A program made the position numbers and the translations under genes. A stretch of DNA of 64,000 nt from a virus: IMG/VR virus record IMGVR_UViG_3300023184_000070, positions 22,776 to 86,775 of that record. One strand, 5' to 3'. Below, piece after piece: positions 26,701 through 39,100 of the stretch. Numbering within the stretch: the stretch's first letter is position 1; the number at the start of each line of letters is the position of its first letter. The notes under the pieces were generated by a model. That model made no database searches. It saw only the letters and a program-made list of their open reading frames with translations, and was not told where the DNA came from.

Positions 26701-27162
26701 ACTAGCCAAGAATTATCTATGGATTTTAGTTCGTTGAATGATCAACGCAGCGTAAGTGATACTATAATTTTTAATAGTGCAGTGTTTAAACCAATTTTTG
26801 GTAATAAATCTGAGTCTAATCTACAGGCAACATTTAAAGTAGTTAAAAATTCATCATTATCAATTAGTGATAATGATGTTAAATCATCAGTAGTTAATGC
26901 AATCAATACTTACTTTGATATTAATAATTGGGATTTTGGGGAAACATTTTATTTCAGTGAATTAAGCGCATATCTACACCAAGCGTTAACGCCCACAATA
27001 TCATCAATTGTAGTAGTACCATCTAACCCTAATGTGGGTTTTGGTAATTTGTATCAAATCAATGCTGAGCCATATGAAATTATCATTAGCGCAGCAACCG
27101 TAGAAAACGTAGAAATTATAACTTCAATTACAGCATCTCAGCTAAACATGGGACTAAATTAA
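23791..27162 (+). CDS. 6: baseplate wedge protein gp6
   Basis: The N-terminus is the family signature: LRKSMIDYLRIYYPEDFNDF, TESSEFIALIDLIAFLGQSL, AFRADLNTRENFIDTAERRD and ILKLARLVSYNPKR (about residues 36-113). Later, ARETSDEIRQRAPQAYYTQN with RMITGEDYNIVPF marks the gp6/gpJ-type wedge core. Gp6 dimers link the six wedges into the inner baseplate ring. At 1123 residues it is far longer than T4 gp6 (660); the extra length lies in the middle and C-terminal beta-rich parts. It starts under its own late promoter. Confidence 0.93.
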   Translation: MAINTRQHSLLVADNWKKIYQTFQEADFTSYDFETLRKSMIDYLRIYYPEDFNDFTESSEFIALIDLIAFLGQSLAFRADLNTRENFIDTAERRDSILKLARLVSYNPKRNIPASGLLKIESVNTTETVYDSNGLNLSGSNINWSDSSNDNWYEQFVTILNAALATSQVVGKPGNTQTINGVRTEEYGLNLISNILGTYKFETQIEGSKIDFEAVSASSIGKNYIYEAAPKANSLFNILYRNDNYGNGSNNTGFFIYFKQGTLDSQDFSLTDSIPNRIVAFNNNNVNNTDTWLYSLTTNGTVQDLWTGVPAVAGINVIYNKLSARNLYQVNSRAGDQIDLVFGDGSFANIPQGNFRLYYRSSNGLSYKITPDEMQNIVIPFNYVSRSGRAETLIIRASLKYTVTNAAARETSDEIRQRAPQAYYTQNRMITGEDYNIVPFTSFSNIIKVKSINRTSSGISRFLDALDTTGKFSSTNIIGSDGILYANYFTRNFKTNLVSFADINKMITQKIVSEIIASNETKHLYYSEFPAYTLAGYSWNLSTTGSNSATGYFVKNLKPAQVGGVVKDTATYIRKGAVIRFDAPPNYYFDSNNNLLPGQATQLSDHYYLYANIVELLGDGTNNGVGNYTTGIGPVTLNIKVPTNAVIGMIYPIFKNNFNSSFISKLTNLLQGFITFGLTYNKVKQDWQIITEQNIGSGEFSLANQGDTSSTGIDNSWIIKAVFANSSYTIYYRGLEYIFQSARETTFFYDGKTRVYDSKTGTVLRDQITVLKSNSQADSASALGQDYVWYIDKNIIENDGYSNNDKILVTFQDSNSDSLPDNPLLFKSIVAPDVNPNNKLVYFKIVDGYEKFSELIPVDSNLISNKFATEQDIIASAGVFLPGQLFYATEEKLFFQLTGPQTVTRQHNYQAKIGRQNISFQYRHNSPDYRRIDPSNSNIIDLYLLTATYQTSYQNWIKDTSNSIAKPIAPTSQELSMDFSSLNDQRSVSDTIIFNSAVFKPIFGNKSESNLQATFKVVKNSSLSISDNDVKSSVVNAINTYFDINNWDFGETFYFSELSAYLHQALTPTISSIVVVPSNPNVGFGNLYQINAEPYEIIISAATVENVEIITSITASQLNMGLN

Positions 27163-27165
27163 TAT

Positions 27166-30100
27166 ATGGCCGCTAGCAGAACACTAAATTTTTTACCAGA
27201 AATATTTCAGACTGATACCAATAAAAAGTTTTTATCAGCTACCCTGGATCAATTGATATCTGAGCCGTCGTTCACTAGACTCAATGGTTATATCGGACGA
27301 AACTTTGCACCTGGATATAAATCAACTGACACGTATATTAGTGAGATAGATAGTAGCCGACAAAATTACCAACTTGAGCCTAGTATAGTAATAAAAAATG
27401 CAGCAGGCGAAATTGAACAGTATAGCGGATACTCTGATTTAATTAACAAAATACAATATTACGGTGGCGAAACTACAAATCACGACAGACTATTTTCTTC
27501 CGAATCTTATACCTATGATGGTTTATTTGATTTTGATAAATTTATTAATTACAGCCAGTATTACTGGGTTCCCAATGGGCTCGACCCAGTACCAGTTACA
27601 TCTGCAATTGTTAATAGTCAACAAACTTTTACTATAACAAAAAATACAAATACAAATCTTTTTGATATTGACAGCAACCTTAGCAATCCTCGACTGGTAG
27701 TAGTGCGCGGCGGCCTTTATAAATTTAAAGTAAACCAGCCTGGCTCTAAATTTTGGATACAGACCGAACCCAGTGAAACTGGTACTAGAATTGGACAACC
27801 AAAAATCAGCAGCAGAGATGTATTGGGAGTTAGCAACAACGGAGCAGATGTAGGAGTTGTTGAGTTTAGAGTTCCACTTATTGACGTGCAGGACAATTTC
27901 TTAGCAATGCCATTGTTGAGTTCCGTGGATTACGCAACCACTACCCCAATGAATCAAATAGTTGGACAACGTTTTCAGGATGTAGTTAATACCCTAGGCG
28001 GTATTGATGGTATAACTTTGTCACCTGGAAACAAAACTATAATTTTTATTACAGATGGCATGCCAACTGTTTGGAAAATTCGTATGACCACAGCTGGCGG
28101 ATCAAGTGATATTATTGCACTAGATGTGTTTCAAGCACTGCCGGAGAATCATAAAGTATACGTGAGATCCGGCAATACCTACGCTGGCAAAGAATTTTTT
28201 AATAAATCTGTAATTAATAAACTTACTCAAATTCCTGCACTAACTGCACAACTTAACAGATTATATTATCAAGATGCTACTAATCCTGCTGCTTATGGAA
28301 TTATTGACATTGTCAATGACGCGGTAGATTCGATTGATGTACATGATGAAATTATTGGTAATAGTAAATTTACTAGTCCTAATGGTGTACAATTTACTAA
28401 CGGACTAATGGTAACATTTGACAGTACAGTCACACCATCTAACTATGCAAATAAAACGTATGTTGTTGAAGGTGTAGGTAAAAGTATTTCTTTAGTGGCA
28501 TTTGCTAATTTAGTATGCCCAGAACCTGGAGTATTAACTAGTCAAGTGCCGTTTGACAAAGTACCATATGGTTCTGGGGCATTTGATGAGGTCTATCGTG
28601 GACCAGTTACTCCTGATTATATTTTGTGTAATCGAGCCAGCTTAGATTTAAGTCCATGGGCTAGGCAAAATCGTTGGTTTCACATTGATGTTATTGAGGC
28701 AACTGCTAGATATAATCAAACAGTACCAACATTTGATCAAGCCAGTCGCGCACAGAGACCAATCATTGAGTTTGATGCCAGCATACAATTAATTAATTCT
28801 GGACGAATCGGAAAACCACCTGTTGATATCATTGATACAACATTAACAGATGTATTTGGTATTTCAAATAAACGGACTGTTGATTTTATTAATGTAGGGT
28901 TAACCTACACATTAAATTTTACTCCTGACGCTGGTGACAAAATAACTGTTACTGCCGGCAATATACTAGTTCCAGAATCAGAATATAGCATTGTTGGTAA
29001 CGTGCTTACATTACACTCTGCGCAAATGGGATTTGATATTCGTGTTGAGTCTACCCGGCAATCTAGTGTGCAAAATAGCCGATCGCTAGCAGTAAACGAC
29101 ATTGAATTCAAACAAGGGCAGCGTGTACTATTTGCAGCAGATCATGATCCTTTGGTAAGAACTCAAGCATATACTGTACAATATTCTATACAAAATGATT
29201 CTACTAGATATTCATATTATGACGGAAAAGGTAGTGGCCAAATTACTATTGAACCATTTGATATTAGTTTTGTAAGTGTCAGCAATCCGGCCATAGACGA
29301 CAGTGATCCTGAATTGCCTAATAGGTATGTTTGGGAAGTAATAGGATCAAGTGATATACTAACTGCAACTGAAATTCGGGGACTTGATTACCCTGCAGGC
29401 GCAGCTATAGGAGTTGTAGATTCAGTTGTTAGCACCGGTAATAGACATTACTTAATTTATTTTACAACCAGTTATGAACTAACTGGTTATCAAATATTTG
29501 ATATCCAATTAATTGGCTCCAGTGGCAGTAACTATGTATTTGGTGGCAACACAAAATTTACTACTGATTTAAAAGTTGGTGGGGCTATGTATACCATGGA
29601 TGGTGTTTATATAGGTACTATCGCGCATATTAACACTGATACTAAATTGCGGCTTGAAGAAAAATCTAACGCAATACTCCTTGCACAAGAATACCAATAC
29701 AGGGATCCAAGAATTCAATTGATAGTATCAAAAGATTCAGAAGACACCTATGATGAATTTGATAGTATTGTGGCACTGTCAGGCCCATGGCAAGGCATAT
29801 CACTGTGGTATACTGGTACTGAATGGGTTAGATCACAGCAAAAAACTAAAGTTAATCAGCCACCAAAGTTTGATGTATTTGATTTAAATGATCGATCATT
29901 TTTGTCAAGCACATATACATCAAGTAAATTTGCTGGTACTGAAATTTTTTCTTATAGTGTAGGAACTGGCAACAATGACTCGGTGTTGGGATTCCCGTTA
30001 TCGTATAGAAATTTCAATTCACTAGCAGACATATTGTTTAATAACGATTTTGACAATGATCAATTTACCCATGTGCGCAACGGAAAAATTGTATCTAAAA

Positions 30101-33100
30101 ATGTTAATACTGGATACTTGCGCCAAAATACAAGTAGATTAGACTATACTAAACGAAATGTTTGGAGTACCCGGGACGAGTTAGATAAACAATATCAATC
30201 TATCAGCGCCACTTACACTGGCGATAGTACATACTTTGAAATTGATGTGTTGCCTGCTCCAGCTATCAATGTTCCTAATCTTAAAGTGTTTTTAAACAAT
30301 GTATTACTAAATTCAACCGATTACCAATTAGTAACAGTAGGAGCCAAGAAAGCTATACATGTTACTAAACAAATGTCCATTGGCGATATTGTTAACATTT
30401 TAATTTATAGTTTAGAACCCAGCACCATTGGCTTTTATCAGGTGCCACAAAATTTAGATTATAACAGTAAAAATTTGCCGCTAACAACACTAACACTTGG
30501 GCAACTTAGAAATCATGTTACTGTAGTTGGTCAAAATTCGATTGGAGTATCGGGGGCAGTTCCTGGTAATAGTAATTTAAGAGACATTGATTTAAAAAAT
30601 CATGGCGGCAATATATTGCAATCAGCTGCACCTACTATATACGCCAGTTTGTTTTTAATATCTAAGCAAGCTAATTTTATCAATGGTGTCGACTATGCAC
30701 GAAGAGAATACAGTAAATTTAAAAATAAATTTTTAGAAACTGCGCTAACTCTAAGTGGATTAGATTATAACAACCCATCAACCGCAGTTGATGTTATATT
30801 GCAAACAATTAATCAGGCGAAAAACCCATCGTTTCCCTGGAATTCCAGCGATATGGTGCCATATGGCACATATACTGCAACACGATATACGGTTGTAGAT
30901 CCATTGAACCGCCAATACAAAATAAACTCTATTTTTGATATAACACAATTACAAACTCGTGCTATACTAGTTTATAGCGGCTCCCATCAGCTGGTATATG
31001 GCAAAGACTATTACTTTCCTTTAGATCGTCCGGCGATTATCATTAATGACGCTGTTGATTTGATTGCCGGATCAATAATTGAAATAAGAGAATACAATAC
31101 CGAAGGTAATTATATACCTGAAACTCCTACTAAGCTAGGCCTATATCCTAAATTCTTACCTGCTATATTCAATGATAATACTTACTCAAATCCAATACAA
31201 GTAATACAAGGGCACGACGGTAGCTTAACTCCAATTTTTGGCGACTATAGGGATTTGTTTTTACTAGAATTAGAAACAAGAATTTATAATAATATCAAAA
31301 CCAATTACGGAAAATCTGGATTTGACCTAAGAGATTACATCCCCGGTCGCTTTAGAGAGACTGAATACACTCTAGAAGAATTTGACGCAATCAAAGCTAG
31401 ATCATTTATGAAATGGGCCGGCGCTAATCGTGTTAATTTTAATACTAATACCTATTATAAATCTGGTGACCCTTTCACTTACAATTATAAGTCTAGTACC
31501 GACGTTTTGTTTAATAAGTCGTTACCAGGCTGGTGGCGCGGAATTTATAACTATTTTTATGATACTAATCGCCCACACACACATCCATGGGAAATGTTGG
31601 GATTCACAGAAACTCCGTCGTGGTGGGTCGAAACATACGGTCCTGTGCCATACACAGCTGAAAACCAATCGTTGTGGAAAGACCTTAGTTTGGGTATAAT
31701 TCGTAAAGGTGCCCGCGCAGGCACTTATGCAAAATATGCCCGGGCAGAATTATTGTCAATTATCCCCGTAGACTTACATGGGAATTTATTACCACCACTG
31801 GGATTAATTGCAAAACAATTCAATGGTTCCCGTACAGCCGAAAGTTTTTCAATTGGCGACCAATCACCTGCTGAAAGTGCATGGATGCGCTCTAGTGATT
31901 ATCCGTTTGCATTGCAACAGATAGTAGCAGTCATGAAACCAGCTATGTATTTTGCCATGTTGTTCGACACCACCGTATATCAAAAAAATAATTATTTTAA
32001 CCAGTATCAAATACTTTCTACAGGGCAGCGATTAAATCCTACTGACATAACCATACACAGAGAAATAGTAAACGGATCTCCAGTCAACGCCGCAGGATAT
32101 ATTAATTACATTAGTGATTATTTAATTGGTCAAGGTATTAATGGACCTGCAACTATTAGATCATTGTTATCTAATCTTAATGTGCAACTGTGCTATAAAA
32201 CTGCTGGCTTCACTGATAAAAATTATTTAACAGTATTAGCCGAGCAATACAGCCCTGGTAGTATAAATGAATCAATTATTATACCAGATCAAAATTATCA
32301 AATATATCTGAATAAGAGTGTACCAATTGATCGTGTAACATACAGTGCGGTTATAATTGAAAAAACTGATACTGGATACTCAGTAACTGGATATGATAAC
32401 AACTCACCATTTTTTGTTATCATACCAAGTGATACCAACGGTGAAAGTTATAATATCAGTGTACAAAATATTGGCGCCACTATATATAAAAATTACCAAT
32501 TTGTTAAATTATCTATTCCGTATGGTCATGAATTCACTTCTAGACAGCAAGTAGTAGATTTTTTAGTTAGTTACCAACGCTATTTAAATAGTCAAGGCTT
32601 TATATTTGATGAATACAATCAAGATTTAGCAATGACACAAGATTGGGTTTTAAGTGCCCATGAATTCTTAACCTGGACTTTGCAAGGATGGAATTCTGGC
32701 AGCATGATGATTGTAAGCCCATGCAATAACAAGTTAAATTTAATCAGTTCATATTCTGTTGTTGACGAAATAACAAACGAATATTTAGGCAGCAGAATAC
32801 TTGATCCTAACTTCTCAGTAATTAAAAACGATAATTTATTCATTGTACGTGAAGCTGAAAATTTTGTAATACAAACTACTACTAACCAAACGATTGCGTA
32901 TGCAGAACTTGATTTAGTGCAGCACGAACACATATTAGTTTTTGATAATGTCACTATTTTTAATGATGTTATATACTCTCCTGAATTGGGCAGTAGACAG
33001 TATAGATTAAAATTAGTTGGCGAAAAAACTGCAAACTGGGATGGTTCTTTATACGCACCTGGATTTATATATAATTCTTCTAAAATTGCATTATGGAAAG

Positions 33101-36100
33101 CAAGTACAGATTATCACAAAGGTGATATTGTTGATTACAAAAATACTTACTATACAGCAATACAGGATACAGCAGCAACCGATACTTTTATTTTAAAAGA
33201 TTGGAAAATTATTAATAAAGAAGATGTTAAAACTGGTCTATTGCCAAACTTTGCTACCAATGCTGCAAAATTTAACGATTTATATGATGTCGATAGCAGC
33301 ACCACTAGCGAACAATTGCAAGAATTTGGCGCTGGATTAATTGGATTCAGAAAACGAGATTATCTGACAGATTTAAATCTCAGTGTAACAAGCCAAATTA
33401 AATTTTATCAGGGATTTATTAAAGACAAGGGTACTAAAAATGCAATTAATGCATTAAAAAATTCATTGTTTAATAATTTAAAAAATGATGTTACCTACTA
33501 CGAAGAATGGGGATTCCGAGTAGGCGAGTATGGCGCACAAAATAGCAACCACACAGTCGAACTTCAGCTCGATGAGTCGTGGAAATATACTGGAGATTTA
33601 GGACTAGCTATCATTGACAATGATGCAGAGCCCATTAATGGAATAATTTCTATCCGTGATCAAAATTTATATGCTAGACCTTTGCAAAGAGTCCCTGTAA
33701 ATTTCCTTAATAGAACACCTAATTCTTCAATTGAAGATGATATCCAATCAGCAGGATATGCAATCATTGATGATGTTGATGCTACAATTTTTGATAGTTC
33801 TACTTTTAATACTACTATCACAGATCTCAGTGTAATTACCAGCGGGTTTACAATATGGGTAGCAAAAGGTAACAACAGGGATTGGGATATCTATAGAGTC
33901 AACGAGACTAACAACATAATCACTGATATAGAATATGCATTAGATCTCCGCGGAAGAGTTAAAACTAAAAACCCACATAATTTTAAAGTAGGCGATATAG
34001 TACTCATTAAACAATTTAATGATTTGTTTAATGGATTTCAAGAAATAGTTGAAGTTGACACATTAACTTCTTTTGTAACCGCAACTACAATTGCACAAAA
34101 TTTACTGTTAAAAAATTCACCAATATCTGGAGCTGGAATCTTGTTTGTATTGAGTTCAATAAGATTCAATTCTCCAAAAGAAATTGCCAATGCAACACCG
34201 TTGCATACTTGGAAAGACGGTGATCTAACCTGGGTTGATGCCGATGAACACGGCAATTGGGTAGTTTATGAAAAGAGTTCGCCATGGCAATATGCTACTC
34301 TATTAGATATGCAGACCAGAGAACACATGGCGTACTCGCATTATGGTACCTCAGTTAAAATTAGTCCCGATGGAAAGTTCATCGCAGTTGGCTCTCCGGG
34401 GGATTACAGTGGAGTTGGGGCGCTGCACGTATTTAAAAACGATGCTACAAAAAAAGAAATAGCCGTCCTGCCATTGGCAAAATCTAATATCACTGCATTG
34501 GGGTCAACAGTTGATGCCAGTGACCAACACATAATAGTAGGCGCACCCGATACTAATTTAGATACAGGCAAGGTTGTTGTATATTCTGTAATTGATCCGG
34601 CATATGTACGCCCAGTGCAGATAATAGATAACCCCACTGGATTACCAGCATCAAAGTTTGGATCAAGCATATCAGTAAGTCAGAATGGACAATACCTTTA
34701 TATTGGTAGCCCCGGGGTTGATCGGGTATTTTGCTATAAATTAGTTGACCATACGTTTAATACCACAGCTTTTAAAGCAGTAATTGGTAAATCGTATACA
34801 TTACCGTATACAGTTGGAGCAGCCGAAAGTCTAGCAGTATATTATAAAAATGAATTATTAACCTTAGGTACTGATTACACAGTATCAAATAATTCAGTGG
34901 TTGTTAACTCATCAGTATTTAATATCAACGAGTTTGATATATTCACTGAGCAGGAGGATGGGTTTATAGTTATAACTCGCAGAGCATACTATCAATACCT
35001 AAGTGTTATACTTGGGGCAGAGGCTGGAGTTCTTTTTGGGCACAGCGTAAAAACTGAAAGTACAGGAAAAATTCTAGTAATTGGCGCCCCAAACTCTAGA
35101 GTAAATGGCAAACTATATGCCGGCGCAGCATACGTTTATAAAAACACTAATAATAGTATCAGTTTAGTAGAAAAAATTAAACCAGATGTGTCCACATATC
35201 GTGCAAATTTTGGAACAAGCGTTGAAGTTTCTAATAATGATTGCAACATCTATGTAGGTGCACCTGGCTATAGCTATGATGAATATTCGGGTGGTGCAGT
35301 TTTTAGATTTGTTAATACTGGGCTATTGCACGGCATTGTGGTATCCACACCAATTTCTGGTAATTTGTTATCAGGGAATATTGTTGTCAACGGTAATTTG
35401 ATTAATTTCCCTGGCGGGGTAATCAGCAACCTGGCCTCTGCAATAAATCAAGCTAATATAAAAGGAATAATAGCAACATCATCGCAGAATATACTAACTA
35501 TTAAATCTGCATTAACCACACCATTTAATAAATTAGAAGTATTACCAAACGGTAACTCACTAGATTACTATGGTATATCAGTATATAAATTAACAGAAAA
35601 AATAGTAAAACCATTTAAAGCCACAGGCGATAAATTTGGTAGTAAAGTAAGAACTTCTGCCAATGCTGAAACTTTGTTGATCAGCAGTATTAACGGGTCA
35701 ATTGAATTGTATGCCAACTTGGATAATGCAAAAACCACGTTTGATGGAAAAATTACAAGATTTATTGATTATTTTATGGGCACTGGGGCAGTGTACACAT
35801 ACGATTTTATGCCATCATCAATTAAAGATCTAGATCCCAACGGGCGCTTTAGTATGGCACAAGAATTTGGTACTGCTAATTTACGAGCTGGTGATTTGTT
35901 TGGAGACAGTGTTGATTTTAATTTAAATTCACTGGTAATCGGCGCAACCTTACACGACAATACTTTACCTGCTAAACAAGATGCTGGTCAAGTGTATTGT
36001 TACGAAAACGCAACTGGTAAAATTGGATGGAACAAAATAAAACATCAGTTACCAGCAGTTGATGTTAACGGTATTAATCGTATATTTTTATACGACGCTA

Positions 36101-39100
36101 AAACAAAATCTATGTTAACGTCATTGGACTACATAGATCCTGCAAAGGGTAAAGTGTTAGGGATAGCAGCACAAGATTTAGATTTTAAATCTAGTTACGA
36201 TCCTGCAAGTTACAACTCTGGTACGGCTGTTGACCAAACAAGATCTAACGAATACCACTGGAATGCTGCGCAAGTTGGCGTTACATGGTGGAATTTAAAT
36301 ACTCTTCGTTATATTGATTACGAGCAAGGGGATATCAATTACCGTTTAAAAAATTGGGGTAAATTATTCCCTGGCAGTGATGTAGCAGTATACGAATGGG
36401 TCGCAAGTAACTTACTACCTAGTGAGTATTCAACAGTTGAACAAGGAACTCCGTTGTACGCAGATAACAGTGCATATGTAACTACATATGGACTTGATAT
36501 AAACGGAGTAATCACCAGCACTTATTACTACTGGGTTAAGGGTCGCAGTGATGTTCCGCGCAACGGTAAAAGATTGCTCAGTGCAACTGGAATTGAAAAT
36601 GTTATTGCAAATCCAAAATTACAAAATATACCCTATGCTGAAATATTATCAGATCGCAGCATTGGTTTAGTCAACTGTGAAAAATACATATCAGGAACAA
36701 ATACAATTTTACAAGTTGATTATGACAGCGTGTTAAACACCAACGTTATGCACAACGAATTTGAATTGGTGCAACAAGGAAATGGTAATAGTATTTTACC
36801 TACTAGAATTAGTGATAAGCTAGTCGACAGTTTAAGTGGAGTAGATCGCTTGGGTATGGTTGTGCCTGATCCTAAATTGCGATATTCGCAACAGATAGGA
36901 CTGGGATTACGTCCACGCCAAACACTGGTTCGAAACAGAAATACAGCACTTAAAAATATAGTTGAGTATGCCAATTTAGTATTCTCCGGAACTACCGCGT
37001 CAACTAAAATACAAAGTACACATACTTACACATTGGCCAATTGGTTTGCTAAAGATCCAGAGCCGCCAGAATCTGAATATGACGTCAGAGCAGAAAATAT
37101 TACAGAATTGGGATATGTAAACCAGTTTGACGAAGTTGGTGATATATTGGTTGGTCTGCGAGTACTGGTAGCAGATGATCAAGACTATTACGGACTATGG
37201 ACACTACGAGAGCTTACAGCAGCCGGTGAATATGCAGTAGTTAAAAACCAACAATTTAATACTACGAAACTTTGGGGATTTGACACTTGGTACAGTAGCG
37301 AGTTCACCAGCGGTACTACAATAAACTATATAGTTGAACAATATTCTGATATTGAAAAAATTAATATTGTGGCCGGTGACATAGTAAAAGTATTAAATGG
37401 TCCTAAAAAAGGATTTGAAATTTACAAATTCTCTTCGGCAACCGATAGTGCATTGATTGCATTAGAGTTTGGCACATTAAAAATAAACGACTTAATTTGG
37501 AATACAGACATTAACGGGGTTGGATTTGATAATGCAGTATTTGATGGCAGTTCATTTGATAATGATTATAGTCAAGAAATTAGAAACATCTTAATTGGAT
37601 TGCAAAAAAACATATTAATTGAAGATCTAGCTGATGACTATAATAAGTTAATGTTTGTTGCAGTTGATTACATACTAAGTGAACAGAAAAATATTGATTG
37701 GGCGTTTAAAACCAGCTTCATTGATGTGTTACATCAGATACGCGATCTAGATCAGTTTCCTCTTTATGTTAAAGATAATACTTCGTACTATAAACAATAT
37801 TTAGAAGAAGTTAAACCTTACAGAACAAAGATACGCAATTACCGTGTGGGGTATACTGGCATGGATGTTGCATCTGCATACACATCTGATTTTGATTTGC
37901 CGGGCTATTACGATTCCGATCTAAAACGATTCCGTAGTCCAAGTACTGAATACTTTGCAAAAGACAGCAAATTATTTTTGCTACCAGAATATCAAGATTG
38001 GTATAATAATTATTTGAACAGCATTGCCAGCGTTACAGTTACTAACCGCGGGCAAGGATATACTGAAGCACCAGTAATTACTATCATTGACAGTGCCGGA
38101 TCCGGTACTGGTGTAGTAGCATACGCAACAATTGGAGAAATAGCAGGTACTATTGACAGTATTACTATCGTTAATCCTGGAAAAAATTTCCGTGGCGAAC
38201 CTAAAGTTCTTATCAGTGGAGTTGGTACTGGGGCAACCGCAGTTGCTAGACTATCTAACAATAAAGTTCGCAGTATTAAGACAACACTGAAGTTTGATAG
38301 GGTTGACTATTCTACAGATATAACTGAGTGGTTACCTAACACCAGCTACGCTAGTGGACGCCGTGTGAGTTATGGCGGTCAAGGTTACATGGCAACGGAT
38401 GCAGTCCCTGCAGGCCAATTGTTTAATTTTGCTTTGTTTGAAAAAATAGCAGATACTGATTACAAATCTGCTGTTGACAGAATTGCTTCAAGATACCAAC
38501 CAACCAAACATCAGGTGCCTAGAGAATTTGATCCTGCTACTGGGGTAATAAACTTATCTAGAATAGTTCCGGTCGCTGATTATCGTGTCAATGACAATAC
38601 TGAAATTTATAATGATACGTCGTTGGCCTCTCCAATGAACTATGATGATGCAACAGGTACAAATTTAACAGATATTAATTTATCAGGTGGTACTTTTGTT
38701 GAAGAAAAGATAGCTCGCGCCCCAGAAGAACTAATCCCCGGAACTACACTAGATACACTAGTAATGACTGTTATCACTGATATCAGTGCAAATATTGGAG
38801 CGCCAGGCAATGTTGCTTATCGAATGTTTAAAAGCATCGATGAAAATACCGAATACTACTCAGTGACTGGAAGCAATGTTAGTTTGTTAACTTCGACGTT
38901 GAATAGAACTGATACTACTGCTAATGTTGCAAGTGTATCGTTGGTGTTTGGTGGGGTAACTACTGGATCTGTGTTTATTAACGGCGAAAAAATTATCTAC
39001 CGTGACGTGGATTTTGAGAACAATCGATTGTTACATTTAAGTCGCGGTGTGGGCGGGACTCCAATTCCGGCTACTCACAGCGTTGACAGTAGAGTCGAAT

